Source: Apiosordaria backusii
Taxonomy: Eukaryota > Ascomycota > Sordariomycetes > Sordariales > Lasiosphaeriaceae
Direction: 5' to 3'
NCBI GenBank assembly: GCA_030549205.1
Contig: JAUKTV010000001.1
Coordinates: forward strand, 4,278,001 to 4,342,000
Length of the DNA: 64,000 bases
Numbering within the stretch: the stretch's first letter is position 1; each line of letters opens with the position of its first letter. The position numbers and the translations under genes are program-made. Positions 1 through 9,919 of this stretch are shown piece by piece. Under the pieces are notes generated by a model. It did no database searches, was not told the DNA's origin, and was given only the letters and a program-made list of their open reading frames with translations.

Positions 1-3000
1 TCGAGCACCCTCGTCACAAGTCCAGTCCAGGCGTCACTTCATTTTTTGATTTTGACGTGTGGCCCGTGCTGCCCTGGAGCGACGGCGAGGTTCAGAGGGC
101 GGGGTTCTTTGTCTGACAAGGAAACTTTATTTTTCTGGTACCATCATGGATCAGTGATGGATAACCCCGAAGCGCGAATTTTACTGCGTAGTGTATGTCG
201 AAAACACAATACAACTCTGCAGAAGGCATTGGCTGTCAGGGACCATTGAGTTTGAGTGCCGGCCATTGTGGATTGGGATTATGGATTATGGAATATAGCT
301 CACGAACCCACGTGTAAGTGCATCCCCGACCTCCGACATTGCTCACTCCCTCCTCTTTGAACGTCTGATGAACTCTCGATTCCTGCAGCCCGTTGCCTTC
401 TTGCGGTACGTTAAAGTTCGGATTGCCTAAAGCGGCGCGAAGAGCGGAACTGCAGCTATGTGCTCTCCTGTCTCACCCTGCCGCTTCTCCAAATTCCGAC
501 GAGCGAGGTCCTTCTCTGAATTTGGCGACGATGCGATGCCACCCAAAGCTTTTTCACTATCGTCATCTCGCCTAGGCAAGAAAAAGGACTGCCTTCCGCA
601 TCTTTGCCTCCAGGCTAAGACTGTGCGACCATGACGCTTCTCGGATGGCCAAGTCGGGAAAGGATGAAAAAAAGAAGCAGTCCTAGTCCAGGTCCAGACC
701 CGGCCGCTGTTCTGGGCATCCGCTGCAGATCTGAGTGGCTGGAATATCCCCGGCGGTTCCTCGTTGCTGCCCAAGGACACCACGCCTAGCTTCTTTCTGT
801 TCTCTCAACCCCGCATACGTCAAGCATCACAGACGGTCGTTGGCTAGCTTTGCGTTCAGCCAGTCTCAACAGTCTGGCCAGGTTGACCATGTGATCTGGA
901 GCACAGATCCATCAGCCACGCCATGGGGATTTCCGCAGCTCTATTTCATCAGGAAGAGGAGCTTGCCGCGAAAACCCGAAGGTGTGGTCTAGGGTGAAAG
1001 CCATCCGTCGAGACATGAAGCCCCTGGGGCCTATCAGCGGCAGCTTTGGAGTGTGACGAGAGCGGCGTCAGGGAAACACACAACCGTGCACATCATCACA
1101 TCCCTTGCGGCCAGGTGGATCGCCGCTTTACCCCGGAATTGTCCTTTGGCCCTATCATCGCCAAGAGCTAACGCTAAACAGTGTCCGTTCAAGGTTGCAC
1201 AAGCTTCACAGGCCTCATCCTTGGCCCACACTGCGCAGTATAACAACACCACGGCATCCATCAAACGGCCATGAAATTCTGGTAAAAGATCTCTTATCGA
1301 TATTGCGCGCCATCTCACCAACGCTCGGTGCCATGCATATCGATGTGAGATATCTGTAGGAGCACTATCGCTCTCGCGTCAGATCATTCTGATGATGGTG
1401 TTCAGGACATATCTGACCCCTTTGAACCCCAGCGGAGATAGCCAATCATAAGACTGGTTGACATGCATGGAAACACTGCGGTCTCATAAGCTAAGCAGCG
1501 ACACCAGAAAAAGTGACAGGTCACTTTTCGGGTTCCGACTTTCTCCTTGACGACGGACCAACGCCGGGACCACGAGTTCCGCCTTGTTCATCGTTCAAGC
1601 CGGATACAAACATATCACCAACCTGGAATCCGTCATATTTCCGGTCCCCAAGGGTCCTTTTTTCGTTACACCAGGTCCCTTCAGCAATCTTGAGCCGTGT
1701 TTTGCCTTCAATGTCCGAAGATGGACGGCGGCGTGCTTAGCCGCCATTGATATGACCGACAGGCGCTCTATACTTGGCTTTCAAAGTTGATGGCCATCAG
1801 ATAAAGAAAGCCTCCAGAATGGCCTGACTTTGCAACACACCACCAGGAATAACACCGATTTGGTGGTGGCACTGGGAAGATCTTGGCTTTGAACCGTTTC
1901 CTAAATAAGAACTTCGTCATGTTGAACTATTAAGTGATTGGTGATTTGTTCGGGAGGGTTGCATTGCTATGGGGCAGACGACGCAGCCGACCTGTGCGCA
2001 CCAAGACAGATTCCAAGGCGACAACCTATCGCTAGCTTGATCTTCGTGCGTTGATTGGTTTATTCCTCTGAAGCCCAATATCGGCCGTCAAGAATGGCAT
2101 GGCATCACCACCAAGTGGGCGAGGTGGTGTTTGACGCAAGGGTTGCAAATGCCTCCCTCCCGCACGTCATCCGCAAATTGCGCGAGATGGATATCTTCTC
2201 CACTGTGCCCCGGGCTTGCATGGGGAGAATCTCATGTGCAAGACACCGTGATGATTTTCACCCTCTCACATTTTTGTTTATGCGTTGCTCAGCGAATCAA
2301 CTTCACACCACCATCATCAACGGCTTGTATTGACTCAGACAAGCATGTGATGGACTCGGGGGCCGCCGGCGGGGCTCGCATTGACCACCAGTTCTTATCA
2401 TATCTCATGTCGGACTGGTATATTGGTCTCACACAACTGTCTCAGTGAGACCCATCGGCGATATTCCTTGGGTATTGCCCGGTCTTGACTGGGATCGCTC
2501 AAGCCTCTGTTCCTGTCACAGCACTACAGAAGATATCACAGACAAAAGTACGGTTTTTGACAGGTTTTTTGGACGATCCTTCGCTTCGCATTCCTTCGTT
2601 CCTTCCAGCTCCAAGGCGCTGGGAAGTCCAGACCAGCGGGAAAACAGCCACCACTTTTCCTATTCCGGTTATCTTTTTCTTTTCCTTACGTTTTCGATGG
2701 CTCTTCTGAACTTTGGTTCGTCACATCAGCATATCCTGTTAACGTGAATGGTCAACTAATCGGGATGCTCATTTCCCATTTACCGTTGACTGACATTCTC
2801 TGGGTTGACCTACGACTTTTTGTGATATGTCATGACGCTATTCCCAACATGGTGTTGGAATGATGTACCGGACCGTTCCACAACGGTGCTGGTTCAGAGA
2901 AACAATACATACCTAGGGGTATTATTGTCCCCTTGATGTTTCAAAGTTCCAGATCCTAGTGGGCTGTTTCTTAGCACTGATACTATCGTCTATACCTCGT

Positions 3001-5425
3001 TCATTATGGATCAAAGTGATAGCTTTTAGCGGCTCACTATTGAACGGCAGACCACTGCCCAGACTCGGCCAAAGGAGCACCTTCTCCGGATTCACACAAA
3101 CCCTGAGTATTATCCGATCAAAACGTCATCCCGTTCAGCCACGCTACTCTTACCAAGGGCATGGTATCTTTTGTCTTCATCACGCACAGCAGTCTAAACC
3201 TCCAAATGTGGGGAACCTCTTTGTCCTTCTAAATGGTCTGGTGATCGACGGCCACCCCCTTTTGGAGAACCTTGAACACGGTCCAGCCCGTGCATGACAG
3301 CTTGTTGTATCTCCGAGTCTTCTCCGGAAAAGGGAGGGAAACAACAAAGTCGATGCAAGGCTACGAAAGTCTTGACTAAGGACATTGGTGTAGAACGGCG
3401 ATGATAGGGCAGATCGGATGATCGTTACACCCTCATTGTGAGGGGGCTTTGGGCTTGGCTGCACCAGCCACTGACAGTGATGTTCCTCCCATTTCAATAT
3501 CTGGGCAGGTCCTAGCCAATACGATCATGTCGAGGGTTGGTGTGGTTGGCGTTTTACGATGCAGCCATCAAAAGATGAGAAGGTTTTCTTGGCAGAAATG
3601 CGGAGAAATGTGTATGCAGCCCTTCCACATCTCTTCTCAGCCCATTTTCCATTACGATGGAGGGGGGAGGAGGGGAGACGCACTCACGCGCCACAGTCTC
3701 GTCTGTTCAGCATTGATCGCAAGAACAGGAGAAAAAACTCCCAGCAACTTGCTTCCGCACAGTGTTCGTCGAGGGGGGCTGTGGGTGGTGATGGGTTGAT
3801 AACTTGCGTCAAGATGACGATTTTACTTTTTTCGGGGCTGCAGTTGTACCGTGTACATCGGGGAGGATAAAATCCGATAGACCGACCAAAACCGGGCGCG
3901 CAAGTTTTATCAGATGTTGTCCGAGACACAAGACAAAGCATACTCGTAGGGACCTCGGACAAGAGACAAACCACCGATTTTACAAACTTGCATTATCAGC
4001 AAAAAGGGGCTTACTCAGGGGCTGGTTGGCTCGCGCCTCGCGTTTAGGGACCAGCCAGCCCACGAGCAAGCCACAGCAACATCGTAACCTGCTTTCAGAA
4101 GTGTTGATCACCAGTGATGTGGCTGCCAATTTTCAGATGACGGGATTTGTCGAGAAGGCGAAAGGGCGATAGAGCGAGGCATGCGCAACAAATATGTATG
4201 CATGTGTGCGTAATGGGTGGGTGGTCGGGGTTGGTCTGCTGGGAGTGGCAGACACAAGACAGACTGACAGAACAGACTTATGCACCCCGGATGAACCGGC
4301 ACTTGGGAGGGAGGTTGACAACCGCACAACCCAACCCCGGCCAATGGTCACAGACTCGTACCATGCGTTGCGTTGCGTTGCGTTGCGTTGCGTCGAGTCC
4401 GGGCACTACTGCACAGTATTCGTACCATTACTATAGGTAGGTATGTCAAACTTGCATAGGGGTTCCAAGTCAGGGGGCCGTATGACTACCCCCCTACTAC
4501 CTTACCCAAACCTCTATGAACCAAGGACAGGACAGTTAGGGCGATAATGTTGAAGATAATGGGGTGCACAACAGGGTTGTTGAAGTACCGACACCGACCG
4601 ACCAGAGGAATCGACAACGGGTACCGCCGTTACCGCCAAACTGATCAGATTACACACATATATGACACAACATAACACAAACAAACAAACAAACAAACAC
4701 CCGAAGCCGGAGCCGGAGCCGGAGCCGGACGCGGACCGGACATAACACCCCCGGGTCCCGGTGGAGGTTACATTCATGTCTTTGCTAGGTATCATCATCG
4801 CAGTCATGACACCAAAGCAGACAATGGCACATGCCACATGCTCAGTCGGGGCTGTTGTGCAATCATTCGTATCGTAGATCTGTCAACTGCGCCGCTTCGT
4901 TTATCTAACTCCTGAGTAAGTGTGTTTTGTTTGGGAGGAGAGGGGGGCGGAATGTCGGATCCTGCTTGCCTGATGAAGGGAGAGGGAAGGGGGAGTTCGC
5001 ACTCGTCTTACCAAAGTGGTATGTATCTTCTGAGCTCATGCTGTGTAATGGTCCCCTAAACCTAATAGCAATTTCAGATTCGGGGGATGGGAAAAGGGGA
5101 CCGGGTGTCTGTGCTGATGGGTTGGTATATCGGTCAAGTAAACAGATCTGACATTGCATCACATGCGGAAAAAGAGGTATAGAGATGTTGACCTCTTGCT
5201 CGCCACTCTTTCTACCGAAGGGGTGGGTGTTTACACTTTGAGGAGCTGGCTAAGATAAGGTAGGTGGGCTGGGGAAGTATGCTGTGTAAATGTCAATTTT
5301 GTGCAATTCATCAAAGGGGGGGAAGGATCCGGATGAGGGAAAGATGAAGTCCACGTGTGCCGCAAGAGGTCTTAAACATAGTTTAATACGCATTTACATG
5401 CAATTGGAACGCCTATCATGTAATT
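1..5425. other. Gene-poor intergenic DNA
   Basis: No open frame here has a recognisable domain, a plausible chain of exons or a length above about 120 codons, so I see no supported gene. The base composition is ordinary, not the strongly AT-rich DNA left by heavy repeat-induced point mutation. Microsatellites are present: a GCGTT pentamer run at about 4366-4393, an AAAC run at about 4676-4698 and a GGAGCC-type hexamer run at about 4706-4729. It may hold regulatory DNA or unrecognised noncoding transcripts. Confidence 0.5.
4364..4394. repeat. GCGTT pentanucleotide microsatellite
   Basis: About five to six perfect copies of the pentamer GCGTT in intergenic DNA. The reverse complement of the same pentamer forms another array near 62840-62870 in this window. 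Confidence 0.85.
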
Positions 5426-5545
5426 TTTAAGGCCTGTCGACTAACTGTTAAGACCTATTGACTATCTTTTAAGGCCTATTAACTATCTTTTAAGGCCTAT
5501 TAACTATCTTTTAAAGCCTGTTCACTATCTTTCAAGGTCTTTTTT
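5426..5545. repeat. 21-base AT-rich tandem array next to the mobile element
   Basis: Five to six diverged copies of a 21-base unit built around TTTAAGGCCTATTAACTATC stand head to tail and end about 50 bases outside the left inverted repeat of the DUF7924 element. Two central copies are identical. The outer copies differ mostly by transitions. Each unit carries the palindrome AAGGCCTA/TTAA. The function is unknown. It could be part of the element, the target region, or an unrelated minisatellite. Confidence 0.8.
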
Positions 5546-5588
5546 TGTCCACAACATGCCAGCCTAGTGCTGGGCCATTGACAACCAA

Positions 5589-7310
5589 TCATTCACCAAC
5601 ACCCCAGGACCACCCCAACCAAACAATCAAAAGCCCACAACACACAACCGCGCATCTGGAGGGCCCCCATATACATGCAAGTGGCCTGTGTGTGGGTGGG
5701 CCGCGCCTGCGCAACTGGGATGGGGTGGGTCGCGCTTGCGCGACTTTAGCGAAGACAAGGTCTGAGCCACTGAGACTAGCATCCTCCGCAGCTTGCTTCT
5801 GATTTTCCTCAAGGATGATATCTAATGCATCCCTAATTTGCGTCAAGCGTTTGTCCTTTCCCCAATCGAGAATATTTCGAACCTGTTTGCGAAAGTTCTT
5901 GAATTCTTCCGGGCGGGCCATGACGAAAACATCGACCTGTTGCATGTAATAGTTCAGATCAGCCTCCTTCCAGGATACATATAACTGGGCCATATTGTTG
6001 TCCATAGCAATGCTGTAGGAGAAATTGTCGACCCTTTGCTTGCTCCCGGACTCCTGAAGCAAGGTATTCAGTCGGTCGACAGCATTGACGCAGGCTGATG
6101 AAGCACCTGCACACTGATTTGCGGCAATCCAGAGGTCGCCATCTGCCTTGAATTCGATGGCGAAGAAGGGAAAACGAAGGCCCTGTGTTGTCGCATCCGC
6201 AAACCGTGCATTTTGAGGGTGTAGATCATCTTGGGCCAAAAATTGTCGTTGAGTAAAGGCCCCATGCTGAGGCTTGCTAGAATATCCGTAGAGTAGATCG
6301 GGTTTCGGCCGAGAAACTCTAGATCGACTCTCAAGGTTGTTGGGAATGAGGTGAGAAGACATTAGGGATGATTGGGCCCTGTCCAAGCCTGCAGGGCGCC
6401 CATAGGCGGGGTCCAAGGGTTCCGGAAACACTGCGTTTTGGAAAACTCGCTCCACATCCGCCTCGGTGCATCCCTCTGCAAGTTCGCTCAGTTCGTCAAG
6501 ATAGCCATCGATTTGTTCGGCTGACGGACTAGGCGAGTCCCGCTCTGCTCTTAATCCCTCAACATGACTCGAAATATAATCAGGAAGCCGAGTACGGCCA
6601 TATCGAATACAAATGCCGTTGGGTTGAAGATTCCTCTCACGATAGGACGGATGGCGAACGCTAGCATTAGTGCTGGAAGCAAAATCCTCTGTCCGTACTT
6701 GGGTAGACGGTGGCGGTGGTAGCGTAAACCTATCGGCATCTTTTAGGTAACCCATCTCCGGTTCCGATTGCGTGAGCTGTCGAGAAATGAGGTCGCAGCT
6801 TGAAAAGTGCAGATGGCTATCCGATCGGCAGCGTTTCTCTCGGTCCAACCCAACGGACTCGAGCCACTCGGAAACGAAGCTGTGGAGGGCTGTAGAGCGT
6901 GGATCGGAATGGACAGGCTCGACAAAGTCTTGGAGAGACGAAGCGTGCGAACACTTGGAAGGCCTGGGCTTTGGCTGTTGTAGAGTCGGCTGCATAGGTT
7001 TCCCATTAGTTCATGTGCTCAACATCGGGAGGAATGGCCGTACCTTGTCTGGCTGCTCTGATATTTCTTCCTCAAGTCCAGATTGTTGCGTGTCCGTCTG
7101 TGTCAATCGGGCTCTCTTTGCGGGCAACGGATCGATGTCGGACGTCACGTCAAGCGATCTTTTAGTAGGCTGTCGAAGGGCGTCCTGGGGGATTCCTCCA
7201 TTCACACCTGCGCTCGATTTCGTGATGGCCGCCAGCGGGGTTTCTTGTAAGGCCTTAGAAAGGTTTACACGAGAGCGGCGGCTGCGCGACTTGGAAATTC
7301 CCCTATTCAT
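5589..7310 (-). CDS. DUF7924-like protein with PD...ExK nuclease-like signature
   Basis: Exons 7310-7044 and 6989-5589 (54-base intron, GTACGG donor, ATGCAG acceptor) encode 555 residues. The N-terminal ~90 residues are basic and Ser/Thr-rich with a KRAR patch (possible nuclear signal). The central part carries KPDLLYGYS (Asp about 320) followed by FPFFAIEFKADGDLW (Glu about 368, Lys about 370). This Asp...Glu-x-Lys spacing is the PD-(D/E)XK nuclease signature. The next conserved block is QCAGASSACVNAVDRLN. I recognise this as the fungal DUF7924 type, whose biochemical role is not established to my knowledge. The last ~62 residues are translated from the inverted repeat and look like read-through rather than the family's natural end. 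The start chosen is the ATG after the 81-base repeats; the frame stays open through the repeats upstream. Nuclease activity and a role in moving the element are inference. Confidence 0.75.
5593..5779 (+). repeat. Left terminal inverted repeat of the DUF7924 element
   Basis: About 187 bases matching the reverse complement of 7693-7943. It contains one copy of a GC-rich 21-base motif (core GCGCAGGCGC) that is present four times in the right arm. The last ~60 codons of the DUF7924 gene are read through this repeat, and the stop codon at 5589-5591 lies just outside its end. Confidence 0.85.
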
Positions 7311-7320
7311 AATGAAGACG

Positions 7321-7670
7321 TTGACGGTTTTCTGGCAAGGTTGGCTTTGTGTGAAGAGCATGTATAAGAAATGGTGAAGGTTTGTTTCATCGTATTTGAC
7401 GTTGACGGTTTTCTGGCAAGGTCGGCTTTGTGTAAAAAGCATATATAAAAAATGGTAAAGGTTTGTTTCATTGTGTTTGACGTTAATGGTTTTCTGGCAA
7501 GGTCGGCTTTGTGTGGAGAGCATGTGTAAGAAATGGTGAAGGTTTATTTCATTATGTTTGACATTGACGGTTTTCAAAGTCGGCTTTATATAAAGAGTAT
7601 ATATAAGAAATGGTAAAGGTTTATTTCATTGTATTTAACGTTGATGGTTTTCTGGCAAGGTTGGCTTTAT
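7321..7670 (-). repeat. 81-base tandem array, 27-codon period
   Basis: Four to five copies of an ~81-base unit, with TTGACGGTTTTCTGGCAAGG recurring at about 7321, 7402, 7483, 7563 (shortened) and 7640. The array lies between the DUF7924 start codon and the right inverted repeat. Because 81 is divisible by three, most copies keep an open frame on the minus strand that joins the gene. Copies differ largely by C/T and G/A changes. It is more likely promoter or leader DNA than coding. Confidence 0.85.
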
Positions 7671-7692
7671 GTACTGAAGAGACCATTCTGTT

Positions 7693-7943
7693 TAGTCTCA
7701 GTGGCTCAGATCTTCTCTTCGTTCCGGTCACGCAAGCGCGACCCAGCCCATCCCAGTCGCGCAGGCGCAACCCGCCCACGCGCAGGCGCTACCCACCCAC
7801 GCGCAGGCGCAACCCACCCACGCGCAGGCGCTACCCACCCACGCACAGGCCACTTGCATATATATATGGGCCCTCCAGATGCATCGCGGTTGTATATTGT
7901 GGGCTTTTGATTGTTTGGTTGGGGGGTTCTGGGGTGTTGGTGG
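7693..7943 (-). repeat. Right terminal inverted repeat of the DUF7924 element
   Basis: Inverted partner of 5593-5779, longer by about 64 bases because a 21-base GC-rich unit (CGCAGGCGCTACCCACCCACG and variants) is repeated four times at about 7762-7845 instead of once. Differences between the arms are mainly transitions. The same peptide frame as in the left arm is open here on the plus strand. Confidence 0.85.
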
Positions 7944-8450
7944 GGGGTGGAGCAAAAGGTACAACCCTCCACGGTTTGAAAGGTTAAATGTCTACCTGTG
8001 CTGTTCGTCATCTGGAACACCACATGGTATGGTATATAGAAGCCTTGAGTATTCGAAATGAAGGATGCATTAATGCATGCAATGCTATATACATAGAATT
8101 GTGGTTCGGGTATCTACATACAACAAAAAAAAACGTGAACGGAGGAGAATGCTCGTCCATGGTCCATCCATCCATCCATCCAGTCCTCCCCCCTCGAGAA
8201 AGAATATCAAAACGCAACGGAGAGGGACGTGTCCGCTCAATAAATACAGAATGATGAGCCATCCTCCAGCCCCTCTCCTCGGACATCAATCTTGTGTCCT
8301 TTGCCGTTCTGGTTTCATGAAAGTAACCCCAAGCCTTAACAATGATAACCAGCAGCCGTCCTAAAATAAAACAAAAAGCCGACATGTGCCAATCTAGCCT
8401 TGCTTCTCCCCCTTTGGATTTGTTCTTGTTCATATCATGTTTATGCCTCC
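7944..8450. other. Intergenic, 3' side of the LaeA-like gene
   Basis: No gene seen. Holds an A8 tract near 8125 and a short CCAT run near 8163-8180. It probably includes the 3' untranslated region of the minus-strand methyltransferase gene. Confidence 0.5.
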
Positions 8451-9919
8451 TCATCTTGTTGGTTCATCTGATAATCCTTGCATCGTCCGTACCGACCTCC
8501 CCCCAACCGTGCTCTCATCCCCACTGTAGTCATTGATATCCCCATTCTCAGCCAGTCCCTTTGCCGTCCACTGTCCAGGCACCAGCGGTTTCCTCCCCAC
8601 CATCACACGCAATTTGACCGCGAATGCCTTCAACCTGTCCGGGTCATCGGCGATCGCCTTGGTTTCCTTTGACACCGTGTCGCACAGACTCCTGACGTAT
8701 TGCTCGTCCATGTCCAGGTGCTTTGTCAGAAGCCGCAAGCAATAAGCCTCAATGCCCGTCACAATCGAAAAGAGCCAAAACTTTCCGTAGCTGGCGTTTT
8801 CGCGGGTGCCGATTCCTAGGTCATACACCTGTTCCTTGATGTCGACAAAACCGGCTTGGATCAAAAGGTCCTTGTTCATATGCACTCCCCGAGGACGCCC
8901 GGCTCGTTCCGCCGCTTCCATCGATGCCTTGGTGAGAATATGCGCTGCTGATCCCTCTGGGAAGAATGATAGATAGTTATTGTCGGAAAAGTAATCGTCC
9001 CAGTCGATAACCTCAATCCAACCACCTGGCTTTATGCACATGAACGCTTGGCTGTAGATAAACGACCAGTCTGAAAAACATCCGTCCATGTTTCGAATAT
9101 GTACCAAATCCACCGTGTCCACCGGCCTGATCCATTCGTCCTCGGCGTTCTCGATGTGAAATTCGATGTTGAGCGGTACTTGGGAGGTAGGTTGAATAGG
9201 CGCGATATCTGTCCCAAATACTTCGCAGCGCGGATACTTCTCCGCCATGCCAATCGCCCATTCTCCAATTCCCGTCCCAATGTCCAGAATGTAGTGTGGG
9301 TTTTCCAGCGGAACGGTCGTGAGTTCGAGGTCGAATAGCTTCAAATACACTTGGTGTACCACATATTGGCGTGTTTGTTCGGTTTCGTCAATCGGCATAA
9401 AGTAGTCACCGCAATATTGCCGTCCAAATTCTTCTATGTAATCGACATCTTCGGCGTATAGTGTTCGAGATGAATCTCTGCGAAAGATTATTAGTATGGC
9501 TCTCTTTGTGTGAACATGGTGCTGGGTTTCAGGATCACAAACATTGTCGCAGCATCCATCCCATTTTCATACGGATATTCGACCTGATGGGCAGGTTGGA
9601 CAGTAGGATATGTGCTCATGGCGTACACCGACCGGGCGTAACCCGGATGCTCTTCCTCCTCGTAGTAGCCCTCGCTGTTCCCTTCCAGGTCCACATCTCC
9701 GTCCTCGTCGACCTCCAATACAACCTCCCTCTGCCCTTCCACCAGCACCACCCGGTATTCCGCCGGTGACGGGTCGGTATCAACCTCGATAGGTTCGTCG
9801 AATATGTAAGTCGTCGGATTGTCGACCGGTCGACAATTTGGGTCCTCCTTCTTCTGTATATCGTGTGCAGGCAATACGCCGTTTCCGTTTCTGATGGTCT
9901 CGCTCGAGTTCATCGCCAT
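8451..9919 (-). CDS. LaeA-like SAM-dependent methyltransferase
   Basis: Exons 9919-9543 and 9477-8451 (65-base intron, GTTTGT donor, ACTAATAA branch, CGCAG acceptor) encode about 467 residues. The ~130-residue N-terminus is acidic and low in complexity. The class I methyltransferase fold follows, with motif I YILDIGTGIGEWAI (Asp about 191, GTGIG about 193-197), the acidic end of strand 2 at VFGTDIAP, then VDLVHIRNMDG and a post-motif PGGWIEVIDWD. Fungal proteins of this kind resemble LaeA, a nuclear regulator of secondary metabolism, but many paralogues exist and the substrate is unknown. No biosynthetic cluster is visible beside it. The first ATG of the frame is at 9919, with a second ATG two codons later. 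The C-terminal ~40 residues are non-conserved in appearance. Family call firm, specific function not. Confidence 0.85.

Larger units (their letters stand above)
5593..7943. mobile_element. Putative terminal-inverted-repeat element carrying a DUF7924 gene
   Basis: The sequence at 5593-5779 recurs in inverted orientation at 7693-7943, at close to 90 per cent identity by eye outside a 63-base expansion. Both outer ends read (C)CACCAACACCCCAG inward, and both inner ends finish in TGAGCCACTGAGACTA. Between them lie one two-exon gene on the minus strand and an 81-base tandem array. This is the layout of a small DNA transposon, but I could not see an unambiguous target-site duplication, and the encoded protein has no recognised transposase domain. 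The alternative is an inverted segmental duplication flanking a resident gene. Confidence 0.6.

Noticed and set aside
427..783. Minus-strand frame of 118 codons
   Set aside because: No domain, no plausible exon partners, low-complexity residues, and overlapping open frames on the other strand; typical chance frame.
7011..7577. Counting the 27-residue repeats as part of the DUF7924 protein
   Set aside because: An ATG with good context follows the repeats, and the repeats resemble noncoding tandem DNA. Recorded as a finding instead of annotated coding sequence.
5426..7670. 21-base and 81-base arrays as CRISPR
   Set aside because: Units are contiguous with no unique spacers, and the DNA is eukaryotic.
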